A stretch of 32,360 bases of DNA from a virus. The notes under the pieces are model-generated. The model searched no databases, had not been told where the DNA came from, and worked only from the letters and a program-made list of their open reading frames with translations. The first letter of the stretch is position 1, and each line of letters starts with the position of its first letter. Positions 1 to 6,512 of this stretch are shown here, one piece after another. The stretch lies in IMG/VR virus record IMGVR_UViG_3300025000_000301, positions 1-32,360 of that record, one strand, 5' to 3'. The position numbers and the translations under genes were made by a program.

Positions 1-2
1 AA

Positions 3-890
3 TATGAAAAACTTAAAACTGTTTTAACACATATTAATACTTCTACCGTAGCAGAAGATTTAAAGAAACATAAAGAAATTATTATGAATATGAGTATTGA
101 ATTACAACATTTTAAATACCTTTCTGAGAATTATAAAGAATCTTTGACAATTATAGATTTAATAGATGAATTAACTGCAAGGTTTAATGATACAAATTAT
201 ATGGAATATGAAAAAATCTATAGTTTGTATAAATTGTATTTTAATAAAATGAAATTTGGATTAGGGTATAATTGTAAATCTGATGAGCAGAAAATAGAAG
301 ATAATGTCAATATAGAATTTGGTTGGTTAAGAGTTATTAATAATAGATGGTTTTTTGTTGGAACAAATTATAAAACTTATCCTATTATTAATGTTGTTCC
401 GTATATGAAAAATGGAATTCCTGCAAAAGCAATTGTAGAATTTGGATTAGCAAAATTAATTAAAGCATTTCAATATTATAGTTTTGATTATGACATGTAT
501 GAAGAAAATTCATTATTTATTAATAAATATAAACGTAAAAATAACAACACTGATGAATATGTTAATTTTGGTAATTTCACAGTTTTAATTGTTGGTTCAC
601 AATATAAGAATCAATATATGAGCAGATTAAGAAAGCATGGATTAAATGTATTATGGTTTGATTCATTTGATGTAGATGATGTAAATAAATTAGAAGTTAT
701 GATTAAACATTCAGATATAGTTATTATTTGTAGAAGACATACCAGACATTATGTTAATAATTTGGTAAATAGGTCTTTTAAAGATGATGATAAATTTCAA
801 TTTATAGAAAAGGATAACGAAGATAGTATTGTTGGGAGGGTAAGATTTGCTGGAATTAAATTAGGATTGATTAAAATAGATAGTGATTGA
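3..890 (+). CDS. 5'-truncated protein with DUF2325-like C-terminus
   Basis: The frame is open from position 3 without a stop, so the gene very probably begins before the window; the first in-frame ATG (84) has no good ribosome site. The last ~100 residues read as a hydrophobic strand and glycine turn (VLIVGS), then a basic helix (MSRLRKHGL), a second strand (VLWFDSF) and a further strand followed by basic residues and histidine (DIVIICRRHTRHYV). This alternation resembles DUF2325 proteins, small Rossmann-like folds of unknown role. The middle part, with WLRVINNRWFFVGTNYKTYP, is not recognised. It sits upstream of the tail chaperone gene and is separated from it by a terminator, so it may be the end of another transcription unit. 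Family assignment is inference; coding status is strong. Confidence 0.6.
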   Translation, partial: YEKLKTVLTHINTSTVAEDLKKHKEIIMNMSIELQHFKYLSENYKESLTIIDLIDELTARFNDTNYMEYEKIYSLYKLYFNKMKFGLGYNCKSDEQKIEDNVNIEFGWLRVINNRWFFVGTNYKTYPIINVVPYMKNGIPAKAIVEFGLAKLIKAFQYYSFDYDMYEENSLFINKYKRKNNNTDEYVNFGNFTVLIVGSQYKNQYMSRLRKHGLNVLWFDSFDVDDVNKLEVMIKHSDIVIICRRHTRHYVNNLVNRSFKDDDKFQFIEKDNEDSIVGRVRFAGIKLGLIKIDSD

Positions 891-920
891 TTGATAATAT
901 TTTAGACATGATTATGATTA

Positions 921-955
921 TTAATTGTTAATTGTTAATTGTTAATTGTTAATTT
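921..955. repeat. tandem 7-bp repeat, five units
   Basis: The unit TTAATTG occurs four times perfectly, with a fifth copy ending in T instead of G. It lies in the 181-bp gap after the DUF2325-like gene, just before a terminator. A seven-base unit would shift a frame if it were coding, but here it is non-coding. It may be simple slippage in AT-rich DNA. Confidence 0.9.
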
Positions 956-971
956 AATATTAGTAATATTT

Positions 972-1009
972 AAGAATATAGATTTTTTCTATGTTCTTTT
1001 TTTATTGTT
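972..1009 (+). terminator. intrinsic terminator after the truncated first gene
   Basis: A 10-bp stem (AAGAATATAG with CTATGTTCTT, one G-U pair) encloses a seven-base loop and runs into a T-rich tract. It closes the upstream unit ahead of the ribosome site of the gene at 1072. Confidence 0.75.
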
Positions 1010-1071
1010 TTTTTTAAAAATTTTTCTTTAAAAATACAAAAATAAAAAATAAAACGGAGGAATTAATTATT

Positions 1072-1659
1072 ATGCAAATTCAAGAATTAAAAGAAAGAAT
1101 CCCTGACTCTGGCTCTAACAACAATATTTTTGATATAACACAAATTTTAGGAGGAGTAGAAATTAAACCCTATCTTCCTGTAGCAGAAAAGAAATTAATT
1201 GCAGATAGTATTATTAATAGTTGTATAGAAATAGATGAAAATTCAGTCATGAAAATTGATTATTTTAACAAAATTATAATTTCTAATATGTCTTTTATAA
1301 TAAACTATACAAATTTGGAATTCTCAGAGGATTCTATTGAGGATTATGATTTCTTATGTAAATATAAAATTTTAGATTATATTATTAATTCCATAGATAT
1401 TGATGAGTTGAATTTTATTAATAAATTAGTTGAAGATGAATTAGAGCAGATGATTAAAATTGAAAATAGTATAGAAGGAATTATTGCTAAAGGATTAAAT
1501 AAATTAATTGAGAAAATTCCAGACGAAAAGAAAATAAAATCACTTAGTAAAAATTTAATAAAAGATTTAAATAAACTTGATATGAGTAAATTTTCTGAAT
1601 TAAAAGATGTATTCAATACAGTTAAAGGTGAAAATATTGGAATTGAAATTACTAAATAA
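1072..1659 (+). CDS. probable tail assembly chaperone
   Basis: The ATG follows a strong CGGAGGA site. The 195-residue protein is acidic and helical. Its first half, from VEIKPYLPVAEKKLIADSII through a run of hydrophobic helices and YTNLEF then YDFLCKY, has the pattern I associate with small Bacillota phage proteins encoded before the tape measure gene and annotated as tail assembly chaperones (established genome position, from memory). Such chaperones coat the tape measure during tail assembly. Here the tape measure gene lies 10 kb downstream, past an accessory island. The last residues (GIEITK) reappear in an orphan fragment at 3361-3480, so the 3' end may have been replaced when the neighbouring nuclease gene arrived. 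No clear slippery site for the classical frameshift product was found. Coding is certain; the role is a moderate inference. Confidence 0.6.
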   Translation: MQIQELKERIPDSGSNNNIFDITQILGGVEIKPYLPVAEKKLIADSIINSCIEIDENSVMKIDYFNKIIISNMSFIINYTNLEFSEDSIEDYDFLCKYKILDYIINSIDIDELNFINKLVEDELEQMIKIENSIEGIIAKGLNKLIEKIPDEKKIKSLSKNLIKDLNKLDMSKFSELKDVFNTVKGENIGIEITK

Positions 1660-1687
1660 GTTATAATTAAAAATTAAATTTAGATAG

Positions 1688-1752
1688 GTTAAGTCTAGCT
1701 AACTTAACTGATAAGAGTGGGAATCCTTGTACCCACTCTTCTTTTATTTTTT
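1688..1752 (+). promoter_or_regulatory. two-hairpin leader with terminator, shared with 9649
   Basis: Hairpin 1 pairs GTTAAG (1688-1693) with CTTAAC (1703-1708). The linker TGATAAG follows, then a 9-bp hairpin AAGAGTGGG (1713-1721) with CCCACTCTT (1732-1740), ending in a T-rich tract. It lies 44 bases upstream of a nuclease start. A leader with the same order and the same linker, but different stem sequences, precedes the nuclease gene at 9789. The second hairpin should act as an intrinsic terminator; an attenuator role is inference. Confidence 0.7.
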
Positions 1753-1795
1753 AGAAAAATACAAGGGAAATAAAACACGACAAGGAGTGATAATT

Positions 1796-3355
1796 ATGCC
1801 TAGAAAATTAACAGATGAAGAAATAAAAATATACGTAGAAAATAATAATTATAAATTAATTAATATACATAGAGAAGATAAAATATTCATAGAAGTAGAA
1901 TGTCCTAATTCTCATATTTACAAAACATCATGGAATAATTTTAAAAGTGGTAGCAGATGTATGAAATGTAGAGTAAATAACTCAAGGTTAAGTTTTGATT
2001 ATGTTAAAAATTTTATTGAAGTTGAAAGTAATTCTGATTGTGAATTATTAAGTGATATTTATATAGATAACACAAAATTATTAACAATTAAATGTAAATG
2101 TTCAAATAAATTTTATACAACATTTGGTAATTTTCAACAAGGTAAACGTCAATGTAATGAATGTGGTATTAAAATTAGAAGTGACAAGAAAAGGTTGTCT
2201 TATGAAGAAGTTAAAACTTACATAGAATCAATAGAAGGATATAAATTATTATCAAAAAAATATTATGGTATAGACAAATATTTAAAAATATTATGTCCTT
2301 ATGGACACGAATTTAAGATGGCATTTGGAAATTTTAAATATGGTGGTGAAAGATGTTCAGTATGTGCTGGTAGACAAAAAACAATAGAAAATATTTATAA
2401 TATTATAAATATTGAAGGATATCAACTTTTAACTAAATTAACTAAAACACCTAAAAATATAGATAAATTAGAAATAAAATGTCCAGTAGGACATATTTTT
2501 CATATGTCTTATTCAAAATTTCAACAAGGACATAGATGTGGAGAATGTAATAATCATTTTATGCATAAAGACACTGAATATTTTAAGAATGAAGTTTATC
2601 AATTAGTTGGAGATGAATATTCTGTATTAGGTGAATACGAAAAAGCAACAATTAAAACAAAAATAAAACATAATATATGTGGTTACGAATGGGATATTAC
2701 TCCTGATAATTTTTTATCTAGTGGTCGTAGATGTCCAATGTGCCAACATAGAAGTTGGGCGAAAACTACAGAAGAATTTAAACAAGAAGTCTTTGATTTA
2801 GTTGGAGATGAATACATAGTTTTAGGAGAATATACAAAAAATGATATTGATATTAAAATGTTTCATAATGAATGTAAAAAAGAATTTTATATAAGACCTG
2901 CTAATTTTTTATATGGAGGAAATAGATGCTCGCATTGCAAAAAATCAAAAGGTGAAAATAAAATTAATGAAGTTTTTATTGATAATAATTGGATTGAAAT
3001 ATCGCAAGAAGATTTTGATAATTTAAATGACAAAAATAAATATAATAAAAAATATTTTATACCTCAAAAAAAATTTGAAGGATTAAAAGGCACTGGTGGA
3101 AGAGTGTTGTCGTATGATTTTTATGTACCAAAATTAAATCATCTTATAGAATATGATGGAGAATTTCATTATAAAGTAATTAAAATTAAAGATGAACCAA
3201 TTGAATGTGCAGAAGAAAGATTAAGAAAGCAACAAATACACGATAGGTTAAAAAATGAGTATGCTAAAAATAATAAAATAAATTTATTAAGGATACCTTA
3301 TTGGGATTTTGATAATATAGAAAAAATATTATTAAAAGAATTAGTATTAGATTAA
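1796..3355 (+). CDS. zinc-ribbon nuclease A (homing-type, EDxHD/PD-(D/E)xK end)
   Basis: The start is ATG 1796, eight bases after AAGGAG; an upstream TTG at 1727 has no site and lies inside the terminator. The 519-residue protein has six repeats of about 60 residues, most ending in a CxxC after a GN/NF-x-x-G-x-RC pattern (for example NNFKSGSRCMKC and GNFKYGGERCSVC), read as zinc ribbons for DNA contact. A linker with KSKGENKINE follows, then a nuclease-like end: YDFYVPKLN, IEYDGEFH, QQIHD and LLRIPYWDFD. The E-x-D...H and HD residues fit the EDxHD/Vsr-like fold known from phage homing endonucleases such as I-Bth0305I (family knowledge). The end is paralogous to gene 4743. It follows a hairpin leader, and its insertion probably disturbed the neighbouring tail gene. 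No flanking group I intron core was recognised, so it may be free-standing. Confidence 0.75.
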   Translation: MPRKLTDEEIKIYVENNNYKLINIHREDKIFIEVECPNSHIYKTSWNNFKSGSRCMKCRVNNSRLSFDYVKNFIEVESNSDCELLSDIYIDNTKLLTIKCKCSNKFYTTFGNFQQGKRQCNECGIKIRSDKKRLSYEEVKTYIESIEGYKLLSKKYYGIDKYLKILCPYGHEFKMAFGNFKYGGERCSVCAGRQKTIENIYNIINIEGYQLLTKLTKTPKNIDKLEIKCPVGHIFHMSYSKFQQGHRCGECNNHFMHKDTEYFKNEVYQLVGDEYSVLGEYEKATIKTKIKHNICGYEWDITPDNFLSSGRRCPMCQHRSWAKTTEEFKQEVFDLVGDEYIVLGEYTKNDIDIKMFHNECKKEFYIRPANFLYGGNRCSHCKKSKGENKINEVFIDNNWIEISQEDFDNLNDKNKYNKKYFIPQKKFEGLKGTGGRVLSYDFYVPKLNHLIEYDGEFHYKVIKIKDEPIECAEERLRKQQIHDRLKNEYAKNNKINLLRIPYWDFDNIEKILLKELVLD

Positions 3356-3360
3356 TATAA

Positions 3361-3480
3361 TTTATATTATATAATGTTTTTTATAATAGTCAAAATAAAC
3401 AACAATATTTTATGGGTGGATTGAGTAGAGATATCGTTAAGAATGATATTAAGAATGATGGGATTGAGATTACTGAATAA
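3361..3480 (+). pseudogene. orphan C-terminal coding fragment resembling the end of gene 1072
   Basis: Directly after the nuclease stop the frame is open and ends in double stop codons. It includes NVFYNSQNKQ, then MGGLSRDIVKND, and finishes GIEITE. The tail-chaperone-like gene at 1072 also passes through DVF and finishes GIEITK; the last 21 bases agree at 17 positions. There is no ribosome site before the ATG at 3412. I read this as the old 3' end of the chaperone-type gene, stranded when nuclease A arrived, with the current 3' end supplied by the insert. Alternatively it is a separate short gene. Confidence 0.4.
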
Positions 3481-3483
3481 TAA

Positions 3484-3534
3484 ATGAGATATAAATGTAC
3501 TTTTTGCAAATATAATTATTACAAAGGTAGGTGA
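3484..3534 (+). other. 16-residue CxxC micro-ORF
   Basis: An ATG two bases after the double stop of the preceding fragment opens a 16-codon frame reading RYKCTFCKYNYYKGR, with one CxxC pair. It stops in the same frame as the following gene and overlaps that gene's ribosome site. Small zinc-knuckle ORFs occur in phage genomes, but the length and weak ribosome site make this uncertain. Confidence 0.25.
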
Positions 3535-3540
3535 AATAAA

Positions 3541-4020
3541 ATCGCTAGTCTTCAACAACAATTAAGAATCATAGAGCAGAAAATTAAAAAGCAAATTGAT
3601 GATAGTCTTCGGAAAGAAATGTCGAAATATGTAAAAGAAGAAATAATGAGTGCAGTATCAGATACAGTTTATGGAGCAGGTATCCCCGAATACTACGACA
3701 GACGAGCAGGTAATACCTATGGTGGAATGGGAAATGCCTATGGTACAGGTAGTTTAGGCGATCCGTTAGAAATGGAGCATAGTGTTTCCAATGGAATTCT
3801 TATGGTAATGGATACTGCTTTGCCTAGTAAACCTGAATCTTTAAATATGGATTTAACTTCAGCAATTGTACATGGTTATTGGGATAAAAGTGAATGGTGG
3901 AATATGCCAAGAGACTTTATTACAGCAACTAAAAAAAATATAAAGGAAACTGGTGGACATATAGATGTAATGAGATGGGCATTGGAAAAAAGACTTGGGA
4001 AAGGGAATGTTGGTAAGTAA
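3541..4020 (+). CDS. small phage structural/tail protein, apparent ATC start
   Basis: The frame is open and plausible from 3541 (ASLQQQLRIIEQKIKKQIDD), well before the first ATG at 3619. The ribosome site GGTAGGTGA (3526-3534) has the right spacing for a start at 3541, but the codon there is ATC, not ATG. With that start the protein is 159 residues. The N-terminus is a charged helix. It continues VYGAGIPEYYDRR, a glycine-rich stretch (TYGGMGNAYGTGSLGD), then PRDFI and a helical end (VMRWALEKRLGK). The Y.P..Y.RR...GG..D...PR.FI layout is typical of small head-tail or tail proteins of Bacillota phages (inference). It lies between nuclease A and the HU-like gene. Either translation begins at a near-cognate ATC, or the start codon is lost and a 133-residue form begins at 3619. 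Confidence 0.6.
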   Translation: MASLQQQLRIIEQKIKKQIDDSLRKEMSKYVKEEIMSAVSDTVYGAGIPEYYDRRAGNTYGGMGNAYGTGSLGDPLEMEHSVSNGILMVMDTALPSKPESLNMDLTSAIVHGYWDKSEWWNMPRDFITATKKNIKETGGHIDVMRWALEKRLGKGNVGK

Positions 4021-4096
4021 GGTGTTTTGTATATTGCTCATAAAAAATAATTTTCAAATTCCCAATAATAAATTTAAATATATTTCAAAATACCCA

Positions 4097-4125
4097 TTGA
4101 CAGAATACTAATATAATTATATAAT
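4097..4125 (+). promoter_or_regulatory. consensus sigma-A promoter of HU-like gene
   Basis: TTGACA (4097-4102), a 17-base spacer and TATAAT (4120-4125): perfect elements at ideal spacing. It reads into the HU-like gene, 65 bases before its start. Confidence 0.9.
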
Positions 4126-4133
4126 ACAAACAA

Positions 4134-4153
4134 CCTCAGAAAACGAACTGAGG
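4134..4153 (+). promoter_or_regulatory. 5'-UTR hairpin before the HU-like gene
   Basis: CCTCAG pairs with CTGAGG around an eight-base loop, immediately downstream of the predicted transcription start. There is no T-run, so it is more likely a transcript-stabilising 5' hairpin than a terminator. Confidence 0.6.
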
Positions 4154-4189
4154 AATAAAAATATAAATTAAAAGGAGAAATGATTTAAC

Positions 4190-4522
4190 ATGGAAAAAAT
4201 GTGCAAACCCGATTTAGTTAGTGCTGTATCAGAAATGACAGAGGAAACAAAAAAATTATCTGAAAAAATGGTCGATGCAGTATTAGCAAGTATTACTAAG
4301 GCATTAGGTGAAGGGAAAAAAGTACAATTAGTGGGATTTGGTAATTGGGAAATTATTGGTAAAAAGGCCAGATCGGGTCACAATCCTAAGACTTTAGAAA
4401 AAATTGATATTGAAGCAAAAAATAAAATTAAATTTAAGGAAGGTAAAGAACTATTAGATGCAATTGCAGATTTAGAAGTTAAACCTGTTAAAGAAAAGAA
4501 AAAGAAAGGTGAAGATGAGTAA
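4190..4522 (+). CDS. HU-family DNA-binding protein
   Basis: ATG follows AAGGAG. The 110-residue protein shows the HU/IHF pattern: an N-terminal helical part (LVSAVSEMTEETKKLSEKMV), then VQLVGFGNWEIIGKKARSG, the arm region NPKTLEKIDIEAKNKIKF and a last helix GKELLDAI. The usual arm motif (RNPxTG) appears as HNPKTL, so the DNA-intercalating proline is kept but the following residues differ. A lysine-rich tail (VKEKKKKGEDE) extends it beyond the usual ~90 residues. HU proteins bend and compact DNA as dimers. It has its own consensus promoter and 5' hairpin, so it is transcribed independently of the tail genes. Confidence 0.9.
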   Translation: MEKMCKPDLVSAVSEMTEETKKLSEKMVDAVLASITKALGEGKKVQLVGFGNWEIIGKKARSGHNPKTLEKIDIEAKNKIKFKEGKELLDAIADLEVKPVKEKKKKGEDE

Positions 4523-4588
4523 TATGGAAGGATAGAAATATAAGTAGAGAGATTAATTAATTGATTAGTTAGATACATAGATTAATAA

Positions 4589-4627
4589 AATATAGTGAAG
4601 ATATTTTATTCTTGTCTTCACTATATT
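4589..4627. terminator. strong hairpin after HU-like gene, possibly bidirectional terminator
   Basis: A perfect 13-bp stem (AATATAGTGAAGA with TCTTCACTATATT) surrounds a 13-base loop. Downstream bases are A-rich rather than T-rich, so termination on the plus strand is weak by rule; on the minus strand T residues follow. It ends the HU transcript by position. Confidence 0.6.
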
Positions 4628-4696
4628 AAAATAATAAATGTATTCAAATCATTAAACTTAAATCTTAAAATTTAAAATTAAAAAGGAGAAATTAAC

Positions 4697-4780
4697 ATGA
4701 CTACAGAAACTATGACAATCCATAAGGTAAACAAATATTTTAATGGAGGTAATTATTATAGGGAAGAAATTTACATATGA
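4697..4780 (+). pseudogene. 5' remnant of a small phage gene broken by nuclease B
   Basis: A strong AAAGGAG site is followed by ATG and MTTETMTIHK, which matches the conserved start of a small phage protein family I recall as DUF6847 (usually continuing into an ALxELK helix). After lysine 10 the frame becomes unrelated sequence and stops within nuclease B, 27 residues in all. No downstream half was found in the window. The simplest reading is that nuclease B inserted after codon 10 and the rest was lost. Family recall is from memory. Confidence 0.45.
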
Positions 4781-6146
4781 AGAAGTGAGAAAATATATTG
4801 AAAATTTAGGATATATTTTAATTAGTAAAGAATATATAAATAATAATACTAAATTAATATTAAAAGATTATGAAGATTATTTATATTTTGCTAATTTTAT
4901 TAGTCTTTCAAGTTACAAAATGATTAGACTAAGGTTTCACAAAGCAAATCCTTATACAATAGATAATATTAAATTATGGTTAAAATTAAATAATTTTGAT
5001 TTAGAATTGATTAGTGAAAAATATGAAAATGCTCATAAATATTTATTATTTAAAACTAAAGAAGGTTATTTATGTATAGCAAAATGGAATAGTATACAAC
5101 AAAAGGAAATACCAAGGAAATTTCATAGATCAAATCCATATACAATTCAAAATATTAAATTATGGTGTAAATTAAATAATAAATCTTTTGAATTATTAAG
5201 CGATACATATAAAAATAATATAAAAAAACTTAAATGGAAATGTTTAAAAGATAATTGTAAAGAAGAATTTGAAGCAGATTGGAATAGTATATTTGATGGT
5301 GGTGGTTGTCCTTATTGTCATGGACTACAAGTTGGTTTGTCTAATAACTTAGCAAATATATTTCCTGATATAGCCAATCAATGGCATCCTACTAAGAATG
5401 GTAATTTGACACCTTATGATGTTACTTATAGTAGTAATAAATATGTTTGGTGGCAATGTGATAAAGGACATGAATGGTACATAAGTATAAATACCAGAGT
5501 TAAAAATAATTGCCCTTATTGTTCTGGATTTTATCCTACGAAAGAAAATAATTTATTAATTAATAATCCTGAATTATGTGAAGAATGGGATTATAATAAA
5601 AATAATAAAAGACCAGAAGATTATACTCCTAGAAGTAGTCAATATGCTATGTGGAAATGTAAAGAATGTGGACATGAGTGGAGAGCAAAGATTTCTGATA
5701 GAAATGGAAAAATAAAATCTGGCTGTCCTGAATGTAAAAAATCTAAAGGTGAAAAGAAAATTAGTAATGATTTAATTAGTAAAGGTTTTATTAAAATATC
5801 CCAAGAAGAATTTGATAAATTGGTAGACAAATATAATGAATATTATTTTATACCACAAAAAACATTTAATGGACTATTAGGTTTGGGTGGTAAAAATTTA
5901 TTATGTGATTTTTATTTACCTAGATTAAATTTAATTATTGAATACGATGGTGAATTTCATTTTAGAGTAATAAAAAATTACAAAAAAGAACCTATTAAAT
6001 ATGCAAAAGAAAGATATAAAAAACAACAAATACATGATATACGAAAAAATAAATATGCGATGGATAATAATATAGATTTATTAAGAATACCTTATTGGGA
6101 GTTTAATAATTTAGAAGAGATATTAAATTATTATATTAAAATTTAA
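4743..6146 (+). CDS. zinc-ribbon nuclease B (homing-type, EDxHD/PD-(D/E)xK end)
   Basis: The only canonical upstream start, ATG 4743, overlaps the ribosome site itself (ATGGAGG). Spacing and homology put initiation at ATA 4758: GKKFTYEEVRKYIEN there matches PRKLTDEEIKIYVEN at the start of nuclease A. The N-terminal repeat units keep the NPYTIxNIKLW spacing, but the first two have lost their zinc cysteines. The third (CPYCHG) and two treble-clef units of DUF4379 type are intact: WHPTKNGNLTPYDV with WWQCDKGHEW and CPYC, then WKCKECGHEW and CPEC. The nuclease end (CDFYLPRLN, IEYDGEFH, QQIHD, LLRIPYWEF) is paralogous to nuclease A. It lies inside the broken gene at 4697 and is followed by a structured RNA region. 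Probably a homing endonuclease; target unknown. Confidence 0.75.
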   Translation: MEVIIIGKKFTYEEVRKYIENLGYILISKEYINNNTKLILKDYEDYLYFANFISLSSYKMIRLRFHKANPYTIDNIKLWLKLNNFDLELISEKYENAHKYLLFKTKEGYLCIAKWNSIQQKEIPRKFHRSNPYTIQNIKLWCKLNNKSFELLSDTYKNNIKKLKWKCLKDNCKEEFEADWNSIFDGGGCPYCHGLQVGLSNNLANIFPDIANQWHPTKNGNLTPYDVTYSSNKYVWWQCDKGHEWYISINTRVKNNCPYCSGFYPTKENNLLINNPELCEEWDYNKNNKRPEDYTPRSSQYAMWKCKECGHEWRAKISDRNGKIKSGCPECKKSKGEKKISNDLISKGFIKISQEEFDKLVDKYNEYYFIPQKTFNGLLGLGGKNLLCDFYLPRLNLIIEYDGEFHFRVIKNYKKEPIKYAKERYKKQQIHDIRKNKYAMDNNIDLLRIPYWEFNNLEEILNYYIKI

Positions 6147-6239
6147 ATCTAAAAGTTTAAATCTCAAACTTCAAAGATAAAAGTTTATTTTTTATTAAAG
6201 TTTAAATAGTAAAGATTAAATCTGAAAGTTTTATAAAAT

Positions 6240-6390
6240 CCATGACATAAGGTTTGGGATGATTGTACTTGCCCATAGATTTACCTCATGGCTGGAAAGT
6301 GGTAAATAACTAAAATTTTATTATAATAAAGGTATGGGTCAGATGCCTCATATGTACAGTTAGTAGATTAAAGTATTTAGTTATGTTTAG
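6240..6390 (+). ncRNA. candidate structured RNA downstream of nuclease B
   Basis: This lies in a 366-base gap (6147-6512) with no convincing ORF. CCATGA (6240-6245) pairs with TCATGG (6286-6291), stacked on GGT/ACC (6251-6253 with 6283-6285), and TGGG/CCCA (6255-6258 with 6272-6275) caps it. A second domain is closed by ATAACTAAA (6306-6314) with TTTAGTTAT (6376-6384) and contains a TATGGG/CTCATA hairpin. The G/C content is locally above the surroundings. It does not match any riboswitch, group I core or ribozyme I can recognise. The preceding part (6147-6239) holds only AAGTTTAAAT-like direct repeats. Structure is inferred by eye. Confidence 0.4.
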
Positions 6391-6394
6391 TGTT

Positions 6395-6427
6395 AGAGTA
6401 GTAGAAATTAATCTACTACTCTTTTTT
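6395..6427 (+). terminator. intrinsic terminator before tyrosine recombinase
   Basis: An 11-bp stem (AGAGTAGTAGA with TCTACTACTCT), a six-base loop and TTTTT. It ends the transcript carrying nuclease B and the structured RNA. Confidence 0.9.
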
Positions 6428-6512
6428 GTTTATTGTAGATTAATATTCATTATAAAAGTGGATATTTTTGTATTATAAATATATTAAATTAATTAAAGAA
6501 GGATGTGGTTTA

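Noticed and set aside
1660-1795. Group I intron around nuclease A
   Set aside because: No P3-P7-like conserved core or R/S-type sequence was recognised before or after the gene; the hairpins fit a leader and terminator better.
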